From Arthrobacter sp. zg-Y20 (GTDB lineage Bacteria; Actinomycetota; Actinomycetes; Actinomycetales; Micrococcaceae), in assembly GCF_030142075.1 (NCBI RefSeq), contig NZ_CP126241.1, positions 930,001-994,000 of the forward strand: a stretch of DNA of 64,000 bases, given 5' to 3'. Positions 1 to 9,931 of this stretch are shown here, piece by piece. A program made the translations under genes and the position numbers. The notes under the pieces are model-generated. The model was given only the letters and a program-made list of their open reading frames with translations. It did no database searches and was not told where the DNA came from. Numbering within the stretch: position 1 is the first letter of the stretch; each line of letters begins with the position of its first letter.

Positions 1-2
1 CC

Positions 3-491
3 ATGGCCGATGAACTGCACTCCATGGCACAGTCGGGACAGTCCGGCGTCGCCACGGACCTCGTCGGCCAAGCCGCCAACCGCGCCTCCTCCGTGGCCAC
101 CTGGCTGGACGGCCGCGAGCCGGGCTCCCTCGTTGACGAAGTGAAGGGCTTTGCCCGCCAGCGTCCCATGGCTTTCCTTGCCATTGCAGCGGGCGCCGGA
201 TTCCTTGCCGGCCGCTTGAACAAGAGCATCAGCGCCGGCCGTCCCCAGCAGGGCACCGCAACCGCCGGTTCCTCCGGACAGCACGTGGCGGCGCCGGTTC
301 CGCAGGCCCCTGCCGCACAGCCGACCGTCGGCACCACCGGAACCGCCGGCAGTACCGGAGCACTGGATGACCCGTTCGGCAGCGAGCCGGTCCGCCCGGC
401 CGGCACCGGCCCCGCCTCGGCACAGACGCTGCCGCCCACGCCGAACACCGGCGTTCCCGCAGCTGATCCCTACAGCGGTGGTCGGCACTGA
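3..491 (+). CDS. Small membrane-associated protein, probably 5'-truncated by the window edge
   Basis: The frame is open to the first bases of the window, so the ATG at 3 may be internal to a longer protein. About 162 residues are visible: an amphipathic N-terminal half, a basic stretch and one hydrophobic segment at about residues 56-70, then a Gly/Ala/Pro/Thr-rich, low-complexity tail. The hydrophobic segment followed by LNK resembles the C-terminal anchor of DUF883/ElaB-like proteins, but the family assignment is weak. Its stop overlaps the start of the holin-family gene by one base, and with the DUF3618 gene this forms a three-gene unit often seen in Arthrobacter. Function unknown; an envelope or stress role is inference from the neighbours. 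Confidence 0.6.
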   Translation: MADELHSMAQSGQSGVATDLVGQAANRASSVATWLDGREPGSLVDEVKGFARQRPMAFLAIAAGAGFLAGRLNKSISAGRPQQGTATAGSSGQHVAAPVPQAPAAQPTVGTTGTAGSTGALDDPFGSEPVRPAGTGPASAQTLPPTPNTGVPAADPYSGGRH

Positions 492-925
492 TGAGTACCG
501 AAATGCCCGAAATGCCACCCACTGCGGCACAGGCGAAGGCGGAAACCACCTCCCTGGGTGATCTGCTCGGCCAGGTGACCCAGGACATGTCCACCCTGAT
601 GCGTCAGGAAGTGGACCTGGCGAAGGTCGAACTCAAGCAGTCTGCGTCCCGCGCGGGAAAGGGCGCGGGAATGTTCGGCGGAGCCGCCGTCGCCGGGTAC
701 TTCGTTCTCCTCTTCCTCTCCGTGGCGCTCTGGTACGCACTGGGCACCACGGCCATCGGCTTCGGCTGGTCCGCAGTGATCGTGGCCGTTATCTGGGCGA
801 TCATCGCCGCAGTCCTGGCCAGCCGCGGACGCACTGAGATGAAGAAGATCAACGGTATGCCGCAGACGTCTGAAACACTGCAGGAAATTCCCCAGACCAT
901 GAAACCAAGCGAGGAAACACGATGA
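491..925 (+). CDS. Phage holin family (actinobacterial holin-X, PF07332-like) membrane protein
   Basis: 144-residue protein with an N-terminal amphipathic region (SLGDLLGQVTQD, then MRQEVDLAKVELKQ at about 38-50) and two membrane spans at about 62-84 and 90-111, ending in a charged cytoplasmic tail. This layout is that of the actinobacterial 'putative holin-X' family; despite the name these are chromosomal envelope proteins, not lysis proteins. It overlaps the upstream gene by one base and the DUF3618 gene by four bases (ATGA), so the three are almost certainly co-transcribed and translationally coupled. Confidence 0.8.
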   Translation: MSTEMPEMPPTAAQAKAETTSLGDLLGQVTQDMSTLMRQEVDLAKVELKQSASRAGKGAGMFGGAAVAGYFVLLFLSVALWYALGTTAIGFGWSAVIVAVIWAIIAAVLASRGRTEMKKINGMPQTSETLQEIPQTMKPSEETR

Positions 926-1518
926 GTGAAAACCCTGATGAGATCCGCGCCGATATTGAAGCAACCCGCCGGCGCCTGGGTACCAACGTTGACGCTGTGG
1001 CGGACAAAGTAACTCCCTCCCACATCGTCCAGCGCCAGACGGACAAGGTGAAGGACAAGGTTTTCGGAGTAAAGGACAAGGTGATGGGTGTGGCTGATTC
1101 CATGGGCAACAGCGCGTCAAACGCCGGAGGCAGCGTTTCCGACGGAATGTCCGCTGCCGGTTCGGCCGTTTCCGACGCTCCCGGCCGCGTGGTCAACAAG
1201 GCCCAGGGCAACCCGATGGCAGCGGGCCTGATCGCCTTCGGCGCCGGCCTGCTGGCCGCTTCCCTGATCCCCGCCAGCGAGAAGGAACGCGTCGCTGCGG
1301 ACAACATCAAGACCGCCGCCCAGCCGATGACGGACGAACTGGCTGGCGCCGCGAAGGAAATGGCGGAGGGGCTCAAGGAGCCCGCACAGGAAGCAATGGA
1401 GAACATCAAGTCCACTGCGACCGACGCCGCGCAGAACGTGAAGTCCGAGGGGCAGGCGGCCGCCGCGGACGTCAAGGATTCTGCTTCCGACGCACCGCAG
1501 AACGTCCGCAACGCCTAA
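922..1518 (+). CDS. DUF3618 domain-containing protein
   Basis: 198 residues. Residues 1-50 (start MSENPDEIRADIEATRRRLG, then DAVADKV) match the DUF3618 pattern of a charged helix repeated in actinobacterial envelope proteins. A Ser/Gly/Ala-rich segment and one hydrophobic span at about 100-117 follow, then a long Ala/Lys/Glu-rich amphipathic tail with 11-residue-like periodicity resembling LEA-type helices. Last gene of the three-gene unit; a strong intrinsic terminator follows at 1571. Biochemical role unknown. Confidence 0.8.
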   Translation: MSENPDEIRADIEATRRRLGTNVDAVADKVTPSHIVQRQTDKVKDKVFGVKDKVMGVADSMGNSASNAGGSVSDGMSAAGSAVSDAPGRVVNKAQGNPMAAGLIAFGAGLLAASLIPASEKERVAADNIKTAAQPMTDELAGAAKEMAEGLKEPAQEAMENIKSTATDAAQNVKSEGQAAAADVKDSASDAPQNVRNA

Positions 1519-1570
1519 CCGGTGCCGGATGCAGCCGCTCCCGGGCTGACGGCCGGGGAGAAGGGCAATA

Positions 1571-1619
1571 ACGACGGCGGCGCCGCACCTGCAAGGGTGC
1601 GGCGCCGCCGTCGTTTTTA
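1571..1619 (+). terminator. Intrinsic terminator after the DUF3618 gene
   Basis: Perfect 19-bp stem (1571-1589 with 1596-1614), 6-nt loop, followed by TTTTT. It lies 52 bp after the DUF3618 stop and points away from it on the plus strand. Confidence 0.9.
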
Positions 1620-1642
1620 ACCCGGTGGACGGAAGGAAAGCC

Positions 1643-2731
1643 CTACCGGGGGAGCGCGGCTTCGTCGTTGCTGTAAAGCACGCCCATCTGGGCCCGCGCG
1701 GCATCAAAGAGCTTCATGGTGCGCAGCGAATCAGCCCAGGTCATGGTGGGGCTCTCCACCAGTCCCTCCTGGATGCACCGCGTGACCTCCCGCAGTTCGT
1801 ACGTGTAGCCGTTGCCGACCTGCGGGAAGCGCTCCACCCGTGCCTCGCCCGTATGCGGAACTATGGTGAGTTCCACCGGGTTGTGCAGCGGCGAACCGGT
1901 GCGAAGCCAGCCCTTGCTGCCGGAAATAAGGGCAGTCCGGGGGCAGGAGGAGACCAGGGAAGAGGTCAGCTGGGCGAACCCGCCGGAAGCGTATCCCAGG
2001 GTCAGGGCATTCTGGCTGTCCACCCCCTGGTGATTCAGGGTGCCCACCGCGTGCACAGTCTCCGGGTATCCGAGGGTGCCCAGGGCGAAGGTCAGCGGGT
2101 AGACCGTCAGGTCCAGCAGGGCGCCGCCGCCGGCAGCAGGGTCCCATAGCCGGCTGGCCGGATCGTAGGGAGCAGGGAAGCCGAGGTCCGCCTGGACCCA
2201 GTTGATGTCCCCGAGTTCCCCGGAAGCTACCAGCTCCCAGATCCGGTTGATGCAGGGCAGGAAGCGGGTCCAGACGGCCTCCATCAGGAACAGGTTGCGG
2301 CTGCGGGCCAGCTCAATGAGGTCCTCGGCCTCCCGTGCATTGATGGTCATGGACTTCTCGCACAGCACGTGTTTGCCGGCTTCCAGGGCCCGGCGGGCAA
2401 TTTCATAGTGCTGGGCATGCGGGGAGGCGATGTAGACCACGTCGACGTCGCCGTCGGCGAAGAGCTGGTCGTACCCCGGGATCCCGTCGGCATCGTAGTA
2501 GCTGGCGGCAAAGCCGAAGCGTTCGGCAAAGTCCTCAGCAGTGGCCTGCCGGCGCGAACTGACCGCCTGCAGGACGGCGTCTTCGAGCCGGGCGATGTCT
2601 TCGGTGACACGCTCGGCGATGTTGCCGGTGGCAACTACGCCCCAGCGCAGGGTCCGGCCGGTGGACTGGACGGGGCTGGGGGCGCCCGGCTGTACGCAGG
2701 GTGGTGTGGGAATGTGTTGAACGGCAGTCAT
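1643..2731 (-). CDS. Gfo/Idh/MocA family NAD(P)-dependent oxidoreductase
   Basis: 362 residues. An N-terminal Rossmann fold starts at about residue 30 with GVVATGNIA; the catalytic segment is CEKSMTINAREAEDL, where the family's usual EKP is EKS. The C-terminal alpha/beta domain (WDPAAGGGALLDLTVYPL) fits the dihydrodiol/xylose dehydrogenase-like branch. Family members oxidise or reduce sugars and related compounds; the substrate cannot be read from sequence. It follows the sugar importer mmsA-mmsB-chvE on the same strand but is separated from it by a hairpin, so a link to imported sugars is inference. Residues 1-28 are Pro-rich and poorly conserved-looking, so the start could lie slightly downstream. 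Confidence 0.88.
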   Translation of the reverse strand: MTAVQHIPTPPCVQPGAPSPVQSTGRTLRWGVVATGNIAERVTEDIARLEDAVLQAVSSRRQATAEDFAERFGFAASYYDADGIPGYDQLFADGDVDVVYIASPHAQHYEIARRALEAGKHVLCEKSMTINAREAEDLIELARSRNLFLMEAVWTRFLPCINRIWELVASGELGDINWVQADLGFPAPYDPASRLWDPAAGGGALLDLTVYPLTFALGTLGYPETVHAVGTLNHQGVDSQNALTLGYASGGFAQLTSSLVSSCPRTALISGSKGWLRTGSPLHNPVELTIVPHTGEARVERFPQVGNGYTYELREVTRCIQEGLVESPTMTWADSLRTMKLFDAARAQMGVLYSNDEAALPR

Positions 2732-2844
2732 GGTCCTCGTCTTCCGCGTCGTTGAGGGAGTACCCCATACTCTATGGTTGCCGGGTTCCGGGGCCTAGGC
2801 CCGGACGGCAGGCAGTCCTCGCGGATGGCCGGCGCCGGCAGATG

Positions 2845-2885
2845 GAACAGCCCGGGTCCCCTGTAGCGGGGAGCCCGGGCTGTTC
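2845..2885 (-). terminator. Terminator-like hairpin after chvE
   Basis: Near-perfect 17-bp stem (2845-2861 with 2868-2885, one bulge) and 6-nt loop, 46 bp downstream of the chvE stop on the minus strand. The T-tract is weak, so termination may be partial. Confidence 0.7.
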
Positions 2886-2930
2886 CGCCCTAAAGGGGCG
2901 GGTTATTACGGCAGCAGTGTACCGGTGGTG

Positions 2931-4013
2931 CTACTTGACCAGCGGGGAAAGCGTCGGGTCATTGGCGTACGCCTCGGCAGCGTTGGCCTTGGTGACGATG
3001 ACCGGCTCCAGCAGGTAGGCCGGAACAACCTTCTTGCCGTTGTCGTAGCTCTCGTCGTCGTTGACCTCGACGTCTTCACCGGCAGCCAGATCCTTGACCA
3101 TCTCGATGGAGTGGTTCACCAGGTTGCGGGTGTCCTTGTTGATCGTGGAGTACTGCTTGCCTTCCATGATCAGCTTCACGGACTCAACCTCGGAGTCCTG
3201 GCCGGTGATGACGGGCAGGGTCTTGCCGGCGGCCTCAACCGAGGTCAGTGCTGCGCGGGCCAGGGTGTCGTTGGGGGAGAGGACGCCGTCCAGCTCAGCG
3301 GAGGCGTAGTTGGCCGAGAGCAGGGTGTCCATGCGCTTCTGGGCGTTCTCAGCCTTCCAGCCCTGGGTTACAACCTGGTTGAACTCAGTCTGGCCCGAAA
3401 CGACCTTGAGGTTTCCCGATTCGATTTCCGGCTTCAGCACGCTCATGGCGCCGTCGAAGAAGACCTGGGCGTTGGCGTCATCCGGGGATCCGGCGAGCAG
3501 CTCGATGTTGTACGGACCCTCGGGCTTCTTTTCCTTCAGTCCGTCCAGCAGGGCCTGGCCCTGCAGCTCGCCAACCTTGAAGTTGTCGTAGGCCACGTAG
3601 TAGTCAACGTTTTCAGTGTTGGTCAGCAGACGGTCATAGGCAATGACGGTGATGCCGGCATCCTTGGCATCCTGCAGCTGGGAGCCGAGCTGCTTGCCGT
3701 CGATAGCGCCGACAATCAGGACCTCGACACCGTTGGTGATCATGGAGCTGATCTGGTTTTGCTGCTCGGACACGCCGCCGTTGGCGAACTGGACCTGGCC
3801 TTCGAAGCCGGCGTCCTTGAGGCCGTCGTTGAACAGCTTCTCGGCGAGGACCCAGTTTTCGGAGGTCTTCTGCGGCAGGGCAACGCCAATGGCGGCACCT
3901 TCGCCGAAGCCGGACTCGGATCCGGAAGCGGATTCTTCTTCGCGGCCGCAGGCGGACAGCGACAGTGCTGCCACCGTTGCGACAACGGCGAAGGACTTTG
4001 CGAATTTACGCAT
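2931..4013 (-). CDS. chvE: Multiple-monosaccharide ABC transporter substrate-binding lipoprotein (ChvE-like)
   Basis: 360 residues. Lipoprotein signal peptide with lipobox LSAC (Cys at residue 22), then an acidic Ser/Gly linker and a periplasmic-binding fold of the ribose/galactose type (GVALPQKTSENWVLAEK, GAIDGKQLGSQLQDAKDAGITVIAYDRL). This is the ChvE branch that binds several aldoses for the MmsA-MmsB importer. It is the third gene of mmsA-mmsB-chvE on the minus strand, 55 nt after mmsB. In the mature form it should be anchored to the outer face of the membrane. Expression is probably controlled by the ROK repressor encoded upstream. Confidence 0.9.
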   Translation of the reverse strand: MRKFAKSFAVVATVAALSLSACGREEESASGSESGFGEGAAIGVALPQKTSENWVLAEKLFNDGLKDAGFEGQVQFANGGVSEQQNQISSMITNGVEVLIVGAIDGKQLGSQLQDAKDAGITVIAYDRLLTNTENVDYYVAYDNFKVGELQGQALLDGLKEKKPEGPYNIELLAGSPDDANAQVFFDGAMSVLKPEIESGNLKVVSGQTEFNQVVTQGWKAENAQKRMDTLLSANYASAELDGVLSPNDTLARAALTSVEAAGKTLPVITGQDSEVESVKLIMEGKQYSTINKDTRNLVNHSIEMVKDLAAGEDVEVNDDESYDNGKKVVPAYLLEPVIVTKANAAEAYANDPTLSPLVK

Positions 4014-4068
4014 GATGTTCTCTTTCTTGATAGCGGTACTGGAGGATATTGCCGGTCAATGGAAAGGA

Positions 4069-5357
4069 TTAGGCGTCGGTGGAGATGACGGTTTTGGTGC
4101 CCGTGGGCATTTCCGGGGTGGCGTCGACGACGGCGGGTGCGGGCTTGGGCTTGTTGCCGCCCAGGTTGCGCATCAGCAGGCCGGTGATTGAGGGCTTGCC
4201 CTGGGTCTTGTTGTAGACGTCCAGTGCCACGGCGAGCAGCAGGACCAGGCCCTTGATCATGGAGGTCAGGTCAGCGCCAACGCCCAGCAGCTGCAGGCCG
4301 TTGTTCAGTACGGCCATGACCAGGCCGCCCACGATGGAACCCACCACGGTACCGACGCCGCCGGAGACGGCTGCACCGCCGATGAAGACGGCCGCGATGG
4401 CGTCCAGCTCCCAGTTGGTGCCGTCGAACGGACCCGAGGCGGTGGAGCGGGCAACGAAGATCATGCCCGCCAGGGCGGCCAGGATGGACATGTTCATCAT
4501 GACCATGAAGTTGACCTTTTTGCCCTGCACGCCGGAGAGCTCGGCTGCGTGCCGGTTACCGCCCACCGCGTAGACGTGGCGGCCCAGGATGGTCTTGTTG
4601 GAGACGAAACCGTAGAACAGGACCATTACGCCGAGGATGATGCCGGAGACCGGGAAGGAGGTGCCCGGACGGCCGGTGGCGAAGAGGTACGTGGCGTAAA
4701 GGATGACGGCGCAGAGCAGGCCGATCTTGACTACCGGCACCCAGGCCGGCGGGTTGGCCGTGCCGAGCTTGGCATTGCGGCCGCGCTTGCGCATTTCGCC
4801 GTAGATAACCGCGGCGCACAGGACCAGGCCGATCAGCAGCGTCAGGTTGTTGTAGCCCGGGATGGGGCCGCCTTCGGGCAGGTAACCGGCGCCGATGAAC
4901 TGGAATTCGGAGGGGACCGGCACTGTGTTGGACTTGCCGACCCACTGGTTTGCACCGCGGAAGATCAGCATGCCCGCCAGCGTGACGATGAACGCCGGAA
5001 TGCCGACGTAGGCGACCCAGAAGCCCTGCCAGGCGCCGATCGCGGCACCCACCACCAGACCCAGGATGATGCCGGCGTACCAGGGCAGTCCCCAGTCCCG
5101 CATGGCCATGGCGACGACGATGCCGGAGAAGGCGGCCACGGATCCGACGGAGAGGTCGATGTGGCCGGCGATGATCACGAAGACCATGCCGACGGCGAGG
5201 ATGAGGATGTAGGAGTTGCCGTTGAACAGGTTGATCATGTTCGTGGACGTGAGTGTCTTGCCCCCGGTGAGGAGCTGGAACAGGACAACGAGGATGCCCA
5301 GGGCGAAGATCATCCCGAATTGGCGGCCGTTGCCGCCCAGGAGCTGCTTGATGGCGT

Positions 5358-5361
<4 letters not shown>
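4069..5361 (-). CDS. mmsB: Multiple-monosaccharide ABC transporter permease
   Basis: 430 residues from the ATG at 5361; the frame is open further upstream but that stretch lies inside mmsA. About ten hydrophobic segments; the signature [15 protein letters not shown] of ribose-type (RbsC/XylH/GguB) permeases is at about residues 65-80, and a long [22 protein letters not shown] segment lies near the end. The start codon overlaps the mmsA stop (ATGA), so translation is coupled. It forms the membrane channel for sugar delivered by ChvE and powered by MmsA. Confidence 0.92.
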
Positions 5362-6923
<1,562 letters not shown>

Positions 6924-7074
6924 GGGCGTTGTTCCCGCCGTTGGGGCAGTGCGCGCTGGGCGCGTTCACTGCCGGAGCTGTTACTGCTCGCATGAGTGCC
7001 TCCATGTGACCTCTTTGTCGTGACATGGCCCACAGGTGAGCCGATAACGAAGTTAACAGGGTCACAGGCACTGC

Positions 7075-7093
7075 CGTCAAGTCTTGAACGCAA
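7075..7093. promoter_or_regulatory. Candidate ROK-repressor operator before mmsA
   Basis: The 19-mer CGTCAAGTCTTGAACGCAA, containing the perfect dyad TCAAG-T-CTTGA (7077-7087... arms 5 bp), differs at two positions from a 19-mer before the ROK gene (8389-8407). Read on the minus strand it includes TTGACG, usable as a -35 element. Shared presence at the importer and regulator promoters supports an operator; binding is inferred. Confidence 0.6.
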
Positions 7094-7144
7094 AGTGGCG
7101 GAATGACGCGGATTTCCTGAGGCCCAAAAACTGCCGGAGCAGGA

Positions 7145-8359
7145 CTAACGGGCCGGGGCGCCCTGTTCCTGCAGGACGAGTGCGGCCGCGCCCAGTGCCT
7201 CGGCGCGGTCCCCGAGGGAGGACATCTGCACCGCGGTGGTCTCATCCACCAGCGGGACGGCATGGCGGAGCAGGCCGCGGCGGACCGGCTCCAGGAAGCA
7301 GTCCCCGAGGTCGGTCAGGGAACCGCCGATAACGATGGTTTCCGGATTCAGGGTGTTGGCCAAATTGGACGCTGCACGCCCCACGGCCACTCCGGCGTCG
7401 TCAATGACGCGCAGGGTGGCAGGGTCCTTGGCGGCCGCCCGGGCCAGGATGTCCGCGGTGGTGACGGGGCCGTTGGAGGCGCGGCCCAGCAGTTCGATCA
7501 TGGTGGACGTGGAGGCAATGGTCTCCAGGCAGCCGCGGTTGCCGCAGCGGCAGATCACGCCCTGTTCGTTGATGGTGGCGTGGCCGATCTCGCCGGTGAT
7601 TCCCACGTGACCGTAGTACAGGGAGCCGTTGATGATCAGCCCTGCTCCGATGCCGGAGGCGACTTTGATGAAGATGAGGTTTGCCGTGCCTCCGTGCGGA
7701 CCCCAGGTCACTTCCGCGAGGGCACCGAGGTTCGCGTCGTTGTCGATGAAGACCGGCATGCCGAGGCGGTCCGCCAAGTCCGCGCGCATGTTGATGCCGA
7801 CCCATTCGGGCAGGATGGCGCCTTGGACCACCGTGCCGGTCCGCCGGTCAATGGGGCCGGGAATCCCGACGCCGGCGCCGAGGACGGCACTGCGGTTCAC
7901 GCCCTGCCGGCGCAGCAGCCGGGCGAGCAGCGCGGCGGCTGCGTCCATGCCTTCAGCGGCCGAGTGTCCCAGTGGCAGCTGCACGGATTCTTCCTGCAGG
8001 ATGCGGTAGCCCAGGGAGGCCAGGACCACCCGGACGTGGCGGCGGCCGATGTCGATGCCCGCCGCCACGGCACCGGTGTCATTCAGCCGCACGGAAAGTG
8101 CGCGCCGTCCGGAACTGGTGGTCGGTTCCGTGCTGACCAGATGGTCCTCATGCAGCTGGCGCACGATGTTGGATACGGTGGCGCTGGAGAGTCCGGTCTG
8201 CCGGGACAATTCGGCCTGGGTCTGCGGTCCGGAGGCCAGCAGGGCGGTGATGATGCGCTGGCGGTTACGTTCGCGCAGGGCGCTTTGGGAGCCCGGTTTG
8301 GAGCTCTCTGAGCCCGTGGTCGGGACTGTCCTCAACGCTGAGGATGGATCGGCTGGCAT
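7145..8359 (-). CDS. ROK family transcriptional repressor
   Basis: 404 residues. A winged helix-turn-helix lies at about 34-80 (QAELSRQTGLSSATVSNIVRQL) and a ROK sugar-kinase-like domain from about 97 (AAGIDIGRRHVRVVLASLG). Features include the ATP/phosphate-type loops, IDNDANLGALAE, the conserved ExGH-like GEIGHATI and the zinc cluster CRCGNRGCLE. Members with this HTH are sugar-responsive repressors (NagC/Mlc/XylR type). It sits directly upstream of the monosaccharide importer on the same strand, and a 19-nt motif is shared between its own promoter and that of mmsA, so autoregulation plus control of the importer is likely. The inducer cannot be told from sequence. Confidence 0.92.
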   Translation of the reverse strand: MPADPSSALRTVPTTGSESSKPGSQSALRERNRQRIITALLASGPQTQAELSRQTGLSSATVSNIVRQLHEDHLVSTEPTTSSGRRALSVRLNDTGAVAAGIDIGRRHVRVVLASLGYRILQEESVQLPLGHSAAEGMDAAAALLARLLRRQGVNRSAVLGAGVGIPGPIDRRTGTVVQGAILPEWVGINMRADLADRLGMPVFIDNDANLGALAEVTWGPHGGTANLIFIKVASGIGAGLIINGSLYYGHVGITGEIGHATINEQGVICRCGNRGCLETIASTSTMIELLGRASNGPVTTADILARAAAKDPATLRVIDDAGVAVGRAASNLANTLNPETIVIGGSLTDLGDCFLEPVRRGLLRHAVPLVDETTAVQMSSLGDRAEALGAAALVLQEQGAPAR

Positions 8360-8364
8360 AAATT

Positions 8365-8386
8365 AAGAGTGCTACATCACACTCTT
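8365..8386. promoter_or_regulatory. Inverted repeat immediately upstream of the ROK gene
   Basis: Perfect 7-bp arms AAGAGTG and CACTCTT separated by 8 nt, beginning 6 bp before the ROK start codon. The position and symmetry suit an autoregulatory operator; it differs from the 19-nt motif next to it. Confidence 0.5.
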
Positions 8387-8388
8387 GT

Positions 8389-8407
8389 CGTCAAGAATTG
8401 AACGCAA
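8389..8407. promoter_or_regulatory. Second copy of the candidate ROK operator
   Basis: CGTCAAGAATTGAACGCAA, 17 of 19 positions identical to 7075-7093, lying 30 bp before the ROK gene start. The centre TCAA-GAA-TTGA keeps dyad symmetry. Confidence 0.6.
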
Positions 8408-8433
8408 TAGTAGGCCGCGGACCCGATTGGCAG

Positions 8434-8961
8434 CTAGGACTGCCCCGCAACGGCGGTCCGGTGTTCCGCGGCGGTGCGCCGGTAGTTCGCGGCGTTGGCC
8501 TGCACCCCGGCAAATTCCTCGTCCGTCAGGCTCCGCCGCACCTTGGCAGGCATACCCGCTACCAGCGAGCGGGGCGGAACCACGGTGCCTTCGAGGACCA
8601 GGGCGCCGGCGGCCACGAGTGAACCGGCGCCGATGACGGCCCCGTTCATGATGGTGGCGCTCATGCCGATGAGGCAGTCATCCTCCACCGTGCAGCCGTG
8701 GATCACAGCGTTGTGGCCTACGCTCACCCCTGCCCCCACCGACGTCGGGAAGCCCGGATCCGCGTGCAGCACCACGTTGTCCTGCAGGTTGCTGCCGGGC
8801 CCTACCCGGATGCTGTTGGAGTCTGCGCGAACGCTGACGCCGTAGAAAGCGCTGGAGTCGGCAGCCATCACCACATCGCCGATCAGGGAGGCGGTGGGCG
8901 CTAGGAAAACACTGGGATCAACGGACGGGACAGAGCCCCGGAATTCAATGATGTGTGCCAT
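8434..8961 (-). CDS. Gamma-carbonic anhydrase family protein (left-handed beta-helix)
   Basis: 175 residues, almost wholly hexapeptide repeats ([LIV]-G-x4 pattern, such as IGDVVMAADSSAFYGV, VGAGVSVGHNAVIHG). Histidines in VVLHAD and VGHNAVIH are placed like the zinc ligands of gamma-class carbonic anhydrases. PaaY/CaiE-type relatives share the fold, so carbonic anhydrase activity is likely but not certain. The protein should be a cytoplasmic trimer. It lies 30 bp after purU on the same strand and may be co-transcribed with it. Confidence 0.85.
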   Translation of the reverse strand: MAHIIEFRGSVPSVDPSVFLAPTASLIGDVVMAADSSAFYGVSVRADSNSIRVGPGSNLQDNVVLHADPGFPTSVGAGVSVGHNAVIHGCTVEDDCLIGMSATIMNGAVIGAGSLVAAGALVLEGTVVPPRSLVAGMPAKVRRSLTDEEFAGVQANAANYRRTAAEHRTAVAGQS

Positions 8962-8991
8962 GGGACCTTAGCGTACTGCGGCGGCACGAGC

Positions 8992-9885
8992 CTAGGTGAA
9001 GACGATAGTCCGCTTGCCGTCCAGCAGCACCCGGTGCTCGGCGTGCCACTGCACGGCCTTGGACAGTGCCCGGCCCTCGACGTCGCTGCCCAGGGCAGCG
9101 AGCTGGGCAGCGGAGCGGGAGTGGTCCACCCGGATGACTTCCTGCTCGATGATGGGCCCTTCGTCCAGGTCGGCCGTGACGTAATGGGCGGTGGCGCCGA
9201 TGAGCTTCACGCCGCGCGCGTGGGCCTGGTGGTAGGGGCGGGCACCCTTGAAGGACGGGAGGAAGGAGTGGTGGATGTTGATGGCACGCCCGGCCAGATC
9301 CGCGCACAGCCGGTCGCTGAGGATCTGCATGTAGCGGGCCAGGACCACCAGTTCAATGTCCAGCTGATCCATCAGCTCCCGCAGCCGGTCCTCGGCTTCC
9401 GGCTTCGTGTCCGCAGTGACCGGGATGTGGTGGAAGGGGACACCATAGAAATCGGCCAGGGATTCGAGCTCGCGGTGGTTGGACACAATGGCCGGAATGT
9501 CGATGGGCAGCGTGCCTGCGCGCTGCTGGAAAAGCAGGTCATTGAGGCAGTGGCCTGAAGTGGAAGCCATGATGAGGGTGCGGACGCGGCGGCCGGTGGC
9601 GTGCAGTTCCCAGGCCATGGCGAACTGGCCGGCCACCGCGGCCAGTTCGGCGCGTACTTCCGCGTAGGAGCGCGGCGAGGTGAATTCGACCCGCATAAAG
9701 AACGAACCGGTCTCGGGGCTGCCGTACTGGGCGGACTCGGTGATGTTGCCTTCTGCGGCCACGAGGGCGGCGCTGACCGCGTGGACAATGCCGGGACGGT
9801 CCGGGCAGGAAAGCGCCAGCGTGTACGTGCCCGGTGCGGAGCCGGAACCGGTGCCGCTGGGAGAAGTCGGGATCAGGTGCGTCAC
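8992..9885 (-). CDS. purU: Formyltetrahydrofolate deformylase
   Basis: 297 residues from a GTG at 9885. An N-terminal ACT domain (LALSCPDRPGIVHAVSAAL) is followed by a formyltransferase-like domain with the catalytic set in VSNH, NIHHSFLPSF and ATAHYVTADLDEGPII. It hydrolyses 10-formyl-THF to THF and formate, balancing the one-carbon pool and supplying formate to PurT where present. The start is supported by a TAACCT -10 box ending 7 nt before the GTG, which implies a leaderless mRNA, and by the usual family length of about 290. The nearby glyA-folD operon uses the same cofactor pool. Confidence 0.93.
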   Translation of the reverse strand: MTHLIPTSPSGTGSGSAPGTYTLALSCPDRPGIVHAVSAALVAAEGNITESAQYGSPETGSFFMRVEFTSPRSYAEVRAELAAVAGQFAMAWELHATGRRVRTLIMASTSGHCLNDLLFQQRAGTLPIDIPAIVSNHRELESLADFYGVPFHHIPVTADTKPEAEDRLRELMDQLDIELVVLARYMQILSDRLCADLAGRAINIHHSFLPSFKGARPYHQAHARGVKLIGATAHYVTADLDEGPIIEQEVIRVDHSRSAAQLAALGSDVEGRALSKAVQWHAEHRVLLDGKRTIVFT

Positions 9886-9892
9886 CCTAGCT

Positions 9893-9924
9893 AGGTTACC
9901 GGTTGGGGCGGGCAGGCTTAGGGT
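9893..9924. promoter_or_regulatory. Two divergent leaderless promoters (purU and GNAT gene)
   Basis: Minus strand: TAACCT at 9898-9893, then 7 nt, then the purU GTG. Plus strand: TAGGGT at 9919-9924, then 7 nt, then the GNAT ATG at 9932. The symmetric arrangement within 46 bp supports both start choices; the -35 elements are poorly defined. Confidence 0.6.
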
Positions 9925-9931
9925 TGGGCAC

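Noticed and set aside
491-925. 'Holin' family protein as evidence of a phage at the left end
   Set aside because: This family (two spans with DUF3618 neighbour) is chromosomal in actinobacteria; no phage genes lie near it.
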